Origin: Inia geoffrensis
Taxonomy: Eukaryota; Chordata; Mammalia; Artiodactyla; Iniidae
Reading direction: 5' to 3'
Assembly (NCBI GenBank): GCA_036417435.1
Contig: CM070910.1
Coordinates: forward strand, 70,850,784 to 70,914,783
DNA length: 64,000 bases
Numbering within the stretch: position 1 is the stretch's first letter; every line of letters starts with the position of its first letter. This document shows positions 1-11,750 of the stretch, piece by piece. A program made the position numbers and the translations under genes. The notes below the pieces were generated by a model. That model saw only the letters and a program-made list of their open reading frames with translations, was not told the DNA's origin and did not search any database.

Positions 1-119
1 CATCTCCTGCTTAATTTCTCTCTATATCATTTATCATCTTCTGGCACCAAACATTTTCCTCATTTATTTCTTCTCCCACTAAACATGAAGCTCCAGTGGG
101 CAGGGCTTTTTTGGGGGTC

Positions 120-190
120 AGTATCTCTGATGCCTAGAACAGTGCCTGGCACAGAGGCAAGCTCTCAGGGGAATGAATGAATGAATAACT
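120..190 (+). repeat. MIR/L2-like 3' tail fragment
   Basis: The phrase 'agaacagtgcctggcac' followed by a gaatgaatgaat tail is typical of the 3' end of old mammalian MIR/L2 elements. Confidence 0.5.
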
Positions 191-783
191 GAAGAAATGT
201 TTGCTGAGACTTTCGGACAACGCTACCACCCTCTACTTCAGTGTGGCTAGCAAGGTGAAAGGAAAAAGTTGAGAGAAAGGCCTCTGAGGACAAAGGAATG
301 TATTCTCCTAACACATCAGAAACCTCACAGGATCGGTCATCTCACATACAGAATGCATGGGATATATTTCAGGATATCATGAGGGGAGTGAGAGGAAGCC
401 CATTATCTAGCTAAAATAAATTAAATGTGCTAGAAATACAAATTATACCTGTGGGTCACCAGCACGGGAGGAATGAGGCTGGATTTGGGGTCAGAGGTAT
501 GTAGGGGGAGCCGGGCTGCTGGGACTGTGGTCTTGGGAGAAGCAAGTGTTCTTCTCCACCCCTGCCCAGCTCCTGCTCTGGCCCCTGCATGGTGCAGCCT
601 TTCTCACCTGAGAGCTGCTGGAAAGAGCATGGCCCCTTCGGAGCCCCTGTCTGTTGTAACCAGGTAAAGAACTAAGATGGGGTGCTGTCAAGAGTCCCAG
701 ACAGGGTGGTCTGGGTTCTGGAGCCCTTTGTCTCTCCACCACCTCACTCCCCTTCTATCTTTTTACTGGTGACTATTAAAAAA

Positions 784-946
784 AATTTTTTTTAAAGTCT
801 TTATTGAATTTGTTACCATACTGCTTCTATGTCTTGGTTTTTTGGCCGCGAGGCATGTGGGATCTTAACTCCCCTATCAGGGATCGAACCTGCACCCCCT
901 GCATTGGAAGGCAAAGTCTTAACCAGTGGACTGCCAGGGAAGTCCC
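784..946 (-). repeat. CHR-type tRNA-derived SINE (older form)
   Basis: Poly-T at the left and a head reading tccctggcagtcc on the minus strand. The left duplication tggtgactattaaa (767-780) reappears at 1175-1188, beyond a second SINE inserted in the right copy. Confidence 0.85.
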
Positions 947-960
947 TTTCTTGGTGACTA

Positions 961-1171
961 TTTTTTTTTTTTTTTTTTCCTGGAACGTGGGCCTCTCACT
1001 GTTGTGGCCTCTCCCGTTGCGGAGCACAGGCTCCGGACGCGCAGGCTCAGCGGCCATGGCTCACGGGCCTAGCCGCTCCGCGGCATGTGGGATCTTCCCG
1101 GACCAGGGCACGAACCCGTGTCCCCTGCATCAGCAGGCGGACTCTCAACTACTGCGCCACCAGGGAAGCCC
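961..1171 (-). repeat. CHR SINE, short GC-rich odontocete-type form
   Basis: Poly-T of 18 bases, then the short-form body, with the head (agggaagccc) at the right. It is flanked by ttggtgacta (951-960 and 1174-1183), so it inserted at or in the right duplication of the SINE at 784-946. Confidence 0.9.
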
Positions 1172-2200
1172 TCTTGGTGACTATTAAAGGAGGGGTAATG
1201 CTTTTCTCCAAATCATGCTGAACTCCTCAGCCTGACAATCCAGTCCTCACACCCCCTTTCTAGCTTTCTCTGCTTAGAGCCCATGTTCCAGAAAACTGAA
1301 CACCCAGCCACTTTGGGATTGTGGTCCCACACCTGGCTGCTCTCGCGAGTTCATTCCAGCAACTTTCACTGGGAACCTCCCCTGTGCTGACACCCAGCAG
1401 GTCCCTGTCCTCAGGAGCTTGTGTCCTATCAGGTGACTCTGACCTCACTCCTGGAACGCCTTTTGCCCCAGTTGCTTCGCACACCCTGGAGAGGCCAAGC
1501 AAGGTCTTCATCGTGTCTACCTCACCCCCAAGCTGGCCATCACGTCCTTTGCTCACCAGAACCCCTCCCTCTCCCTCCGTGACTTTATGACTCTCCTACG
1601 GCGTTAATTACATGCCGCCTTAAATGAACTCAAAACCCCCTGGGTGGAACAGACATTATGGAGACACATAATTATTCAGTTATTCAACACGTCCACATCT
1701 TTAGCCCGAGATCCTCAGCTGGCCACTCTACTGGGTTCCAGATTTTCACTGAGAGGAGACCCAGCTGTCCTCAGGTTGCTCCAGTCATGCAGGAAGCCCA
1801 GAGCGAGGACAAATGTGACAAGGGGGAGGCGTTTTCTGGGGGTGACGGGGACCCAACAGGGAAGCGTCCCACCCGAGGGCGCCCTGCGGCAACTGGGCCA
1901 CATTACTCCAGCCCTACCCATGTCAGTGATTGGTTCACTCTGTAATCGCCACCCTGGCCTCTTGGCAGAAAAGCCCCAGGCGGTTCAGAGGCAGCATCCC
2001 CTGAGCCCCGGGGAAGGTCTGATCAGCCCGCACAGCCATGTCTGCAGGGGTGGGGAGAGGAAAAGGTCAGGCCGGGTGGTGGAGAGCAGCCCGAGACTGT
2101 ACTCCAGGTCCCTCCGGTGGGACCACATTCCTCTGAGGCAGAAGAGCACTCCTAAGACACTTCAAAAGCCAGTGCCTCAGCAGAAGCTAACACACTAGTG

Positions 2201-2241
2201 GAAAGCAATTACACTCCAATAAAGATATTAAAAGAAAAAAA
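2201..2241 (+). repeat. L1 3' end, severely truncated
   Basis: Only the last ~40 bp of the artiodactyl/cetacean L1 3' UTR (gcaattacactccaataaag) plus an A-rich tail remain. Confidence 0.7.
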
Positions 2242-2715
2242 GCCAGTGACTCATCACGTCCGTGGCTGCCCTCTGTGGCTTCACCATGACCTCAGCAACA
2301 GCTGGTGACCGTGTGCAAAGGCTTCGTCACCGTGGGATAGACGTCCACCTACTGCCTGGGGTGCCTGACAAGCCCCAGGTCCCCAGCCGTGGAGAACAGC
2401 CCAGCCCTGCCTCCAAGCCCTGCAGGACCCTCTGGCCCCCGGAGCCGCTCAAGGCCAACCATTGACTTTTTCGTTGTTTCCGATGGCCTGCAACTATTTT
2501 AAACAGCAGCAACAAACATGTGACTTTTCTAATTGTTAATTAGATGTCCTTTATCAGTTCATTCTTAACGAAAACCCTTATTTCCCTTTTTTCTTCAAAT
2601 GCGGAAAGAACACTGATTTGGATAATTTAGAAAAAAAGTCTTTTTGTTTTTACTGCCAAAGTGCTCCTCTAAAAGTGGCTCAAAAATGTTTTCTGAATGG
2701 TCTCAGGGTTATACA

Positions 2716-2786
2716 TATATGTGTGTGTGTGTGTGCGTGTGTGTGTGTGTATAGATATAGCAGATATATATATATATCTCCTGTAT

Positions 2787-2820
<34 letters not shown>
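2716..2820. repeat. TG / TA / CA dinucleotide repeats
   Basis: A (TG)n run, a short (TA)n stretch and a (CA)n run of about 15 units follow one another. TG and CA arms are complementary and could fold back. Confidence 0.9.
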
Positions 2821-2821
<1 letters not shown>

Positions 2822-3346
2822 CCATTCAAAAATGTATATATATTTCCCAGAAAGCCAGATACAACAAAGTCATTAAAACTGCAAGAGACAAATAACTAAA
2901 AACAGAGAAAGCAGAGTTAACTGGAAATGTAATAATCATATTAGAAAAGGAAAGTTGAGGTAAACTGAGGTAAAACCCTGGCTCTGGGCTCTCTGCCTCC
3001 ACAGGAAGAAGGGCGTGAGTCACGCGGCTCTCATCCTCCAGTGGGTGACTCTGTACCGTTCAGCACTGGATATCAACGGCCCTCTCGGCCAATTCTGAAT
3101 GCACTGAATTAAACGAAGATACTGTTTATGTCAACAAAGAAGTTCAATGAGCAGGAGGGCGAATGTCTTTAAGAAGTAACTCAGGGCAACTGGGAGCCAC
3201 TGGACTGGTTTTTCAGTGTCATCCTAAGTACACACGTGTCTAATACCACACGTTCCTACTTTAACCAATGGTCCAGAAAAATAATGCCAAGCTCTGATTT
3301 CGTGCATCTATTGGCAAGCAACAAGCACTGTAAAAGAAGAAAATAC

Positions 3347-3569
3347 CTGGATTGGAGAGAAAAGGGGTTTCTTTCGAAGTGTATCCAACAATCCCTACAA
3401 CTTCATCACCAACAGGGAGAATTTTATACGGCAAATAAAGTCCTGATATTTGAGACGCCAGCGGCCCCTTGGCTTTAATGTTTGCACTCAGAATTGGAAA
3501 TCTGGCCTCTTTGAGAAGTGGATCAATCAGGCCTTCTACACCATTATCAAATTCGTGATTTCCCAGTGC
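3347..3569 (-). CDS. NT5E: NT5E (CD73) coding exon 2
   Basis: The reverse strand encodes residues 114-187 plus one base of codon 188, opening with ALGNHEFDNGVEGLIDPLLK. ALGNHEFD carries the catalytic pair Asn117 (metal ligand) and His118 of the N-terminal metallophosphatase domain. The exon continues through ILSANIKAKGPLASQISGLY and VGDEVVGIVGYTSKETPFLS and ends SNP-G. The acceptor is a pyrimidine-rich tract ending ctaccag at 3570, with a plausible branch-point (ctgat) near 3598. The donor GTATTT starts at 3346. The length is 223 bp, so the exon enters in phase 0, matching exon 1, and leaves in phase 1. There is no internal stop. It is too short and on the wrong frame for simple ORF calling, and was recognised from the protein motif. 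A CHR SINE sits only 81 bp upstream of the acceptor. Exon 3 is not in the window. Confidence 0.97.
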
Positions 3570-3650
3570 CTGGTAGAAAGGGAAAAGAGAAAAAGAATCA
3601 GGTATTCCGGAATTGCCAGTAAAAGCATACTTTAAAGAACGTTACCTTGG

Positions 3651-3759
3651 GGGATTCCCTGGCGGTCCAGTGGTTAGGACTCTGTGCTTTCACTGCTGAG
3701 GATGAGGGTTCGGTCGGGGAACTACAACCCTGCGAGCCGCGCGGTGTGGCCAAAAAAAA
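3651..3759 (+). repeat. CHR SINE 81 bp upstream of the NT5E exon 2 acceptor
   Basis: Head gggattccctggcggtcc, body ending in an A-tail, flanked by gttacc (3641-3646 and 3760-3765). It is antisense to NT5E and close to the exon 2 branch-point region. Confidence 0.85.
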
Positions 3760-5347
3760 GTTACCCGGGCACAGGGCTCCCAAACCTGGCGGAGCCCTAG
3801 GAAGCCGACTGCATGACTGCTGTCCTTCTCAGGCTCAGAGACTTTATTCTGGGGCCCTGGGGTTGGGCCCAGGGGCAGCCAGATCACCAGGCTGGCTTGA
3901 AAACTGCTCCCCAGGACCCACACCACCTGCTGAAGGTGGCAGCAACGTGCGTAGGAGTCACCTAGAGACCTGGCCGGGTGTCCACTGACCTGCCACTCCC
4001 AGATCTGGGACAGGTCAAGAGTCTGTACGGGCTCAGAGCCAGGGCTTTGGGAGGAGCTGGCACGCTTTAACACAACCCTTGTTCCCACCTGCTTCCCTCG
4101 TTCCCTTTCCTCACTGTTCTGGGACTGGCTATATGGGGGCAAAATGACCACTTTGACGTCTGGCAGCTTCCCCTGGGGTGATGCTGACAAAACACAACGT
4201 GCCAGCCACCTCCTCAAAGGCCTTCCGCCCTCTTGTCCGCGGGCCTCCTGGAAGAAGCCCACCTCCTGGGGGCACGCACCCACGTGCTATGGCTGCCAAG
4301 GCTGATTTGCTAACTTAGTACTTAAACCAGTGAGTCTCAAACTTTCTCAACACCACACCCGATTTTGCTCCACCTTGAGGGTCATCTGGGAACAGGCCTG
4401 GAAGTGCTGACTGGTGACCCCTCTGTCTAAATGAACACCCCCCCCCCCATAGTCTCTTACTGCCCCGCCCTTCTTCCTGCACGCTCCCCTCCGCAGCAGC
4501 GCGCTCTGCATGCCCGTGGGGTCCTCCCCGCGTGGAGGGCTCCCTGAGCCACTGCGTCCCACCACCTCCACCCTGCCCGGCAGGTGCCCCCTGGGTGCCT
4601 GGACTCAAAGGGCCATGTGCGTCGTGTCCTCATGTGCACTGTGTTTCCACGGAGAAAGCAGCACAGTGTCTTCATGTTCCCATGTGCCTGTCTCTCCGAC
4701 CAAACTCAGAATTTCTGAACTTGCCTTTTCCCCCCCATCTCTGAGTATCTGCTCATTTTTACTTCTTCCTCTTACCTAACTGCTTCCCTCTTAACGTCTG
4801 ACCGAGTTAAAGGTTCTCCCAGTCTTCGGTAATTGCCTTTTTCTCTTCTTTTCTTACAACATTATGGTTCTTTCCTATGGTGAAATGTCTGCCTTATGAG
4901 GTTACAATAACTATCTTGATTAGCTGTAAATTTTTTTTTTTAAATGAATGTTCCTACAGCTCTTCACCAGAGATTATCCAATAAGTCAGCCGCCTAACAC
5001 TTTACCATTATATTGCTAGCACTCAGCAACAGCTGAAGTTATTTTTCCTTGATTCGTCTTGCTTGGTGTCTCTCCTTGGACTTGAGTGTAATGCCCTGAA
5101 AGAGGTGACCTTGGCTGCCTTATCCCCTCTCTGCCCCGCGGGGAGAGGAGCCCTGATCCGGGTGCTCGGAGCGGTGCACGGGTGCCTGAAATATCTCCCT
5201 GGTGCTCACTCCTTCCACTCCAAACTGAACATCTGCTGCCCTGTCTTTTCTCCTGACTCTGCATCTGTCTGTCCGGCTGCCACGTGGACATTGCCCTCCA
5301 GGGTCTCACAGGCACCCCAAGCTCACCCGGTTCAAAGCCCCTGCCTC

Positions 5348-5552
5348 GGGCTTCCCTAGTGGCGCAGTGGTTAAGAGTCCGCCTGCCGATGCAAGGGACA
5401 CGGGTTCGTGCCCTGGTCCGGGAGGATCCCACGTGCCGCGGAGCGGCTGGGCCCGTAAGCCATGGCCGCTGAGCCTGCGCATCCGGAACCTGTGCTCCGC
5501 AATGGGAGGAGCCACAACAGTGAGAGGCCCGCGTACCGCAAAAAAAAAAAAA
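5348..5552 (+). repeat. CHR SINE, short form, intact target-site duplication
   Basis: Full-length short form with an A-tail, flanked by a perfect 14-bp duplication aaagcccctgcctc (5334-5347 and 5553-5566). It is antisense within NT5E intron 1. Confidence 0.95.
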
Positions 5553-5829
5553 AAAGCCCCTGCCTCTGGGATTCCCATCTTGGTCCAGGTGCCACCATCT
5601 CCCAAGTCAGTACAGCCAGAAGCCCCTAGGCAGCTGAATCCCTTCCCCTCGCTGCCTCTCCCACACCTCCCAGCAGCATCCCTCCCCTTTGGCTAAATGC
5701 TCCGGTTCAGCCCACCCCATTGCTCCCATCAGCCTGTGCCCTGGCCACTCCTTCTGGGAACTGCAACAGCTTCCCCGCTGGGCCTCCAGCTACCACCATC
5801 GCCTTCTCTGAACCATCCTGCACGCATCT

Positions 5830-6000
5830 TGCTGCCAGAATCATCTTTCCAAAATGCAAATCTGAACTTGTCGGTCCGACCTTAAGGTCCCACAGAGGCT
5901 CCCCACTGCCTTTGTGATAAAGTTCAATGTCCTGAGCTCTTTGAGGTCTGGTCTTGCCTTCCCCGTCAGCCTCCCTCTGACACCCACCCCCAGGCAGCAG
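5830..6000 (+). repeat. L2 LINE fragment
   Basis: Matches the L2 3' region by eye: 'aaatgcaaatctgaactt', 'ggctccccactgcc', 'ataaagttcaatgtcc' in the expected order. Bases 7380-7780 may contain a further, weaker L2-like piece. Confidence 0.6.
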
Positions 6001-6134
6001 TCAGGCCTGGCGCCATCACTAACAAGCAGTGATTCAGGCACACTTCTAAACTGTAGCTTCCTCCGGAAGAGCAGTCAATGAATAAAACAAAAGTCGTAAT
6101 GAAAATGAGCACGCAAAAGGGAAGAGATATGCGA

Positions 6135-6236
6135 ACGTGTGTATAAGTATAACTGATTCACTTTGTTATAAAGTAGAAACTGACACACCATTGTAAAGGA
6201 ATTATACCCCAATAAAGATGTTAAAAAAAAAAAAGA
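6135..6236 (+). repeat. L1 3' end (young cetartiodactyl type)
   Basis: Contains ctgattcactttgttataaa, then ccccaataaagatgtt and poly-A: the standard L1 3' terminus repeated throughout this window. Confidence 0.85.
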
Positions 6237-6242
6237 AAGAAA

Positions 6243-6455
6243 ATGAGCCGGCATTTACCAAGCACTCGCCACACACCATGCAAGGTGAGTTGGCAGAGCA
6301 AAGCTGGTTTCCTGCCATGACGTTGGTATGATTACTATCCTCATGTTACAGAGGAGAACAACTGAGCTCTACAGACATTAAATCAATTGTTCAAGGTCAC
6401 ACGATTAGTAAGCGGTGGAGCTGGGACCAGAGCCACTTGTTTGACTCCAACCTTC
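6243..6455 (-). repeat. MIR SINE
   Basis: Reverse-oriented MIR features in order: 'gcatttaccaagcac', 'ttacagaggagaac', 'caaggtcacacgattagtaa', 'gtggagctgggacc'. Confidence 0.75.
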
Positions 6456-8030
6456 TTCACCTCTATGCTTGGATGTAATGGGTTTCGCATAAGGCCTAGT
6501 ACAGGGTGAGCACTCGAAATAAAATCCTGACTACTCGTACTTTCCCATGCTCTCACGGATCTCTGTCCTTCTGTATATGATGGATAAAAGATGATCGATT
6601 GATTCATAGATAGGGAGACAGAACATTCCTTTCCCGTGCCAGGCCTTTACTACCTTATTCAACTAATGGCCTTAGCTCCTGAAGTCTGATGGTCCTTCTG
6701 GAAGAAAGACTTCCCCAAACCCTCATGGTCGTCCCTGAGTTAGCCGTCCTTCTCTGCTCCGAATGTCCCCTCAGGCAGCCCTAGCAGACCCCACAACTGC
6801 CCACTGAGTCCCCGTATCACCCAGCACAGTCCCTGGAGCAGAGCATGAATAAATGAATGAGCAGAAAAATCTCCATCAAATGTCCTTCTCCTACACACAG
6901 CTGACTCTTCCTACAAAAATCAAGGCAGGACGTGCTCCATGGAGTTGCCTGGGAGTGACCCGGTGCTCACTGCCGGCTCTCCCACCCTCCCCATGGCTCC
7001 CCGCTGCCCCCTATCCCGCCATCGACCTCCAGCAGGAACTTACCCTCAGTAAGCCTGTGGAGACACTTGTGAGGATGCGCGTGATCCCAGGTGTTGGGAA
7101 AGAGTCTCCACAACCTCAGAGAAACCCCTGGAGAAGCGCTGCAACACCCGGGCGACCCTCCCTTCCCCTCACGACCCACCAGCCACCAAGCCCCGCTGCT
7201 CCTGCACCGCCGCCGCCAGGGCTCCCCTCCTCTCTGCGCTCCCAATGCCCCACTCTGCCTCATCGCTCTTCACCCACACCTTTCCCGAGTATCCGAGCCG
7301 GTCTCTGGTCTCCAGGCTCACACACCTCTTGACCACAGCCCACGGGCCCCCAGAACGCGCGTCCCCAAACACGCACCCGACCGCTTCTAGCCCTGGTGTG
7401 AGTCTCTGCAAGGCTCCCCACTGCCCACCGAAATCCCAGCCTTGCCTCCTCGGACGCTGTATGAGCGAGCCCCTCCCTGATCTCCCTGAGCTCTCGCGTT
7501 TTTTCTGCCAGACCAGGTGCCCTCAGTTCCAGGAACACTAATCCACCTGCACGCAATGAGCTGCCTTAGATGCAGCCCAAGTGTGAGCTCCGAGAGAAGC
7601 CTTCCGTGGCGCCATGACCACAGACAGCCCTCCAGCCACATCCGCCACACCTCGCTGCCGCTGTCTGTTCACACATCTTTCTCCCAGAGGCAGAAGTGGT
7701 GTCGACTGTCTCAGTGTCCTTGGTGATGCCAGATGAGCGCCTGGCACCAGCGCCCTGCAGGTGTTTACTGAACGCATAGTAAAACCACCTGCTTCTTTCA
7801 AACGGGCTCCATTTTCACCTATGATTTGGTAAGTGGGCCACTGAAACTTTTCAGTAGAAGGCAGGATATAAAAACACTTGGTAAATAGTAGTTAAGTGAT
7901 ATTTAGTTGTAAAACAAGAGAAACCAAATTGCTTGGAAGCAGGTGAACCAGACAGTAAGCTTGGAAGCTTAGCCAACTGCTTCACAATTCATCTCCTGGT
8001 CCTCTTATTTTATTTCCTGTGTGTGTGGGT

Positions 8031-8570
8031 TTTTAAATTAATTAATTAATTAATTTTGGACTGTGTTGGGTCTTCGTTGCTGTGCGCGGGCTTTCTCTAG
8101 TTGCGGTGAGCAGGGGCTACTCTTCGTTGTGGTGCCGGCTTCTCATTGCGGTGGCTTCTCTTGTTGCAGAGCACGGGCTCTATGTGCACGGGCTTCCATA
8201 GTTGTGGCGTACGGGCTCAGTAGTTGTGGCTCGTGGGCTCTAGAGCGCAGGCTCAGTAGTTGTGGTGCACGGGCTTAGCTGCTCCGTGGCATGTGGGATC
8301 CTTCCGGACAAGGGATCGAACCCATGTCCCCTGCATTAGCATGCGGATTCCTTTTTTTTCTTTTAACATCTTTATTGGAGTATAATTGCTTTACAATTGT
8401 GTGTTAGTTTCTGCTTTATAACAAAGTGAATCCGTTATACATATACATATATCCCCATATCCCCTCCCTCTTGGGTCTCCCTCCCACCCCTCTAGGTGGT
8501 CACAAAGCACCGAGCTGATCTCCCTGTGCTATGCGGCTGCTTCCCACCACTGTGCCACCAGGGAAGTCCC
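8031..8570 (-). repeat. CHR SINE, long form, split by an L1 3' end
   Basis: The long-form body runs 8031-8350 and its head resumes at 8547-8570 (ccaccagggaagtccc). Between them lies an L1 3' end. A short duplication (cctgtgt) flanks the SINE. Confidence 0.85.
8351..8546 (-). repeat. 5'-truncated L1 3' end nested in a SINE
   Basis: Poly-T, then aacatctttattggagtata and the L1 3' UTR down to the 'tatgcggctgcttccca' segment. About 4 bp of the host SINE appear lost at the insertion point. Confidence 0.85.
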
Positions 8571-8937
8571 TCCTGTGTTTTAATTTATATTTCCACTAAT
8601 ATCTTATTGGCATTTGTTGGTGAAGAGATTTTTAAACAAAGTTTTCTGAACTGTTCAGTGTCTTGTTGTGTGCACATGTGAACGTTGTACAGATTTCATG
8701 ATGGCAGTTGGCAAGAAAATGGAACTTTTTGAAGTGTCTTTCTATTGGGAATCTAGCAAGGGGATCAACTCTTTGGTCTATCAAAGGATACCTATAGGGT
8801 ATCTGAATTAGAAAGGGGACATTTCATAGCCCCAGTTTTGTCTACAAAGAACTGTGAAAATTACCAGTGAATTTGACATGAGGGAATTTCTAGAAAGAGA
8901 AAAAATTTTAAAGACAAAAAAATGACAAAAAGAAATA

Positions 8938-9155
8938 CTAATAGTTAAGACTTTCATGCTACATGGCCAAGCCCTGTTCACACATGAACTCATTCAATTC
9001 TTACAATGCTATGAGGTAGGTGCTATTATTTGTCCTTTATAGAGATGGGAAAACTAAGGCACGGGGCTTCCACAGCTAGCAAGCGGCAGAGCTGGGGTTT
9101 GAACAAAGCGAGGCTTTAGCATCCGGGATCTTAACTATTCTGCCAAACTGCCGCT
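8938..9155 (-). repeat. MIR SINE
   Basis: Reverse MIR order: 'atgaactcattcaattctta', 'gaggtaggtgctatta', 'actaaggcacggggc', 'cagagctggggtttgaac'. Confidence 0.75.
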
Positions 9156-9193
9156 AATACAAGCACCTGTAAAACATGATGTAAAAGGATATA

Positions 9194-9416
9194 GAAGTAA
9201 AGAATGTATATATACATGTACAACTGAATCCCTTTGCTGTACGGCAGTAATGAACACTACATTGTAAATCAACTATACTTCAATAAAAAATTATAAAGAA
9301 ATAAAAAATAGTTATTATACACAGAATGGATAAGCAGCAATGTCTTACTATATGGCACAGAGAACTATGTTCAGTATCCTATGAAAAACCATAATGGAAA
9401 AGATTATAAAAAAATA
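9194..9416 (+). repeat. Two adjacent L1 3' UTR fragments out of normal order
   Basis: 9194-9305 is the terminal part (ccctttgctgtac... acttcaataaaa). 9311-9416 is a part that normally precedes it (ggataagcagcaatg... accataatggaaaag). Probably two insertions. Confidence 0.7.
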
Positions 9417-11270
9417 CAAGCCTCTGGAAGGGTTGAGTATCACTCAACAACCCACTGGTTTCTTCCAGATTTCTACAGTGCCAAGCAACACGGCCCTGGT
9501 CCTTGTCCTTAGGAAGGGTAGGGCAGACAGGGAGAGAGCGTGACATAAACACATCCGTCCATGCATCCAACAAGCCAAGTGGGAACCACAGACAGGGACG
9601 TGTGTTGAGACAGCCTGGCAAAGACGCAGGCCCACCCTGCCCGTTAAGGATGGACAGGGCTCCAAGTGTGAGCTTCACCTGGTCAGGGGAAGCTCCCAGG
9701 CAAATGACATCAGCTATATTAACAAATGAGGGGATGAAGACATGACGGCTGAGATAGTCAAAAATGTTCCAAGTGAAGACAAGAGGCTTAAATCCAGGTG
9801 GAAGAAAAACGAAGGAAAGAAGAACTGATTTAAGAGCAGCTCAGGATGCATTACACAGGAGAAAAGAATTTCTGTTTTAATCCGCAGAACTCAATTGTGA
9901 TAACGTCAAAAAGCCATTTGTCAGAAATTTGCAACACCTGAATTTAGTGAGTCATTTAGACAGTAGCTCATCCCATGAAGCAGTCTGCAGGAAACCCTAT
10001 AATTTCAGGGTTAGGGGAGAATCTGGTCTATCACACAACAGGGCTCAGCTGCCAATCACTCAGGGAGACTCAGCAACAACCGTAAGTGGGAAGGATCACA
10101 AGGTAGGTCTGGTTTGGGTGGTACATTTCTGGCGCTGTGGCCACTTCTGGTGTTGGGTTGCACTCCACACCCCCAGTTTTAGGCCCTGGCAGGTGAATGT
10201 GGCACCTGATTGAATAGCAGAAAAGATCCCCGGACTTAATCCAGCTTTCCTGCACCTCAGTGTTTGCTGAATGAATGACTGAACGAACAAATACTGAACA
10301 GACAGCATTTCACATTTGCCATATAAGCTCTCTGTACATGCAAAATACCCATACCACTGTTACCTTTAAAATCACCTGCTCGACTCATTGGGTTCCAGGC
10401 AGGTTTAACTACATCTCAGAGGAGCCAGAAGGCTCCAGCTAACGTTTGGATTCTATATAGAACCAACTATTCAGGTGAGGGAAAAGAAGTGTCAAGAGGA
10501 TTTTCAAGTTCTGGTTACACAGCTGAAGAACACAGCCAGGGAAGGAGCTTACACAGCATTCAGAGGCGTCTGTGGGTAAAGTGGGGAACGCTGTCAATCT
10601 GCTGTGGGATTCGTTGGGTTCCTTCCCCTTTTCAGTTAAGAAAACACAGATGGCTAGGACAAGATGAGCTAAGAAGCTGCCTTTGTTTCCTCCTCTCCAT
10701 GCCTGAGGCTGGTCTCACCCAGCCCAGCTCTGGTGTGGAAACTCAGACTGGAACAGGAAGCGTAAGGTTCAGGACCACAGCCACAGGACAGGGTCGGGGT
10801 CGGGGGGTGACTGTTCACATCACTGAGGCCCGAGGATCCACGACCCACTAGACATGCACAACTTCTGAGGTCCGAGCTCTAGGAAAAACTACCAACTTTC
10901 TTTGCTTTTAAAAAGAGAACAACAAAAACCCCGCTGCCATTAGATATCTCTTTCAAGCTTCCCAAACCAGCAAGGCTAGTCTGTCTTCCCAGAACATCTG
11001 CTTTGTTACTGAAGATAAAGTTTAGTTTCCTCGATATGAGAGGCTTTGTAATTAAGCACTTGAATATAAGGTGACTTCTCTTTGTTTAGGGATTGGTTTT
11101 CTGGGGAGGAGGCGAAACATGCCCACTGTTGATTTGGGCATATATGGTACCCGGGCATTGTCTTCTGCAGACAAGATGTTTAATTGGAGAATCCCTTTGC
11201 ACAGGTATTAGAATTTCAGTCATTTTTGCTTTGCTTTTCTCCTCCCCCCTCCCCCCCCTTTCATAGGTCC
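9417..11270. other. Intron 1 sequence without recognisable features
   Basis: Mostly unique-looking intronic DNA. A weak MIR/L2-like tail (gctgaatgaatgactgaacg) is near 10264-10300. No exon or RNA gene was seen. Confidence 0.5.
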
Positions 11271-11283
11271 TACCCAGCCTCTT

Positions 11284-11584
11284 TTTTTTTTTTTAATTAA
11301 TTTTATTTATTTATTTATTTTTGGCTGCGTTGGGTCTTCGTTGCTGCACTTGGGCTTTCTCTAGTTGCGGCGAGCGGGGGCCACTCTTCATCGCGGTGCG
11401 CGGGCCTCTCACTGTCGCGGCCTCTCCCGTTGCGGAGCACAGGCTCCAGACACTCAGGCACAGTAGTTGTGGCTCACAGGCCCAGTCGCTCCGTGGCACG
11501 TGGGATCCTCCCAGACCAGGGCTCGAACCCGTGTCCCCTGCACTGGCAGGCAGATTCTCATCCACTGCGCCACCAGGGAAGCCA
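11284..11584 (-). repeat. CHR SINE with mixed long-form and short-form sequence
   Basis: 13-bp duplication tacccagcctctt at 11271-11283 and 11585-11597. The poly-T side matches the long subfamily; the centre (cgggcctctcactgtcgcgg onward) matches the short subfamily; then long-type wording returns. Confidence 0.9.
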
Positions 11585-11649
11585 TACCCAGCCTCTTTAT
11601 GTGGTTAAGAAGGGCTCAGGCGGGCATGGTCCCCTCCATTGAACAGTAG

Positions 11650-11750
11650 GTTTCACCCTGGCAGGTCTTGTTCACTGCCCGAAGCACTTAGCACACAGCC
11701 TGGCACAGGCTAGTGCCTAGTGAATATTTGTGGACTGAATGAATAAAAGA
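11650..11750 (+). repeat. MIR/L2-like tail
   Basis: 'agcacttagcacacagcctgg' followed by gtgaatatttgtggactgaa: the usual 3' portion of an old MIR/L2 element. Confidence 0.55.

Larger units (their letters stand above)
1..3346 (-). other. NT5E: NT5E intron 2, first 3.3 kb (continues off the left edge)
   Basis: This is downstream of exon 2 on the gene strand. I looked for the GHSGFE-type coding sequence of exon 3 on the minus strand and did not see it. The stretch contains a probable MIR/L2 tail near 120-190, two nested SINEs (784-1171), a short L1 tail (2201-2241) and dinucleotide repeats (2716-2820). Bases 190-760 and 1190-2190 show nothing I can identify. Confidence 0.85.

Noticed and set aside
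804..1187. 127-codon frame, with similar peptides at many other places
   Set aside because: It is a translation of the CHR SINE consensus; the same wording recurs wherever the SINE does.
5053..5072. tRNA genes (SINE heads resemble tRNA and several A/B-box-like strings occur)
   Set aside because: All convincing A/B boxes belong to CHR SINEs. No cloverleaf with a CCA-type acceptor stem was found.
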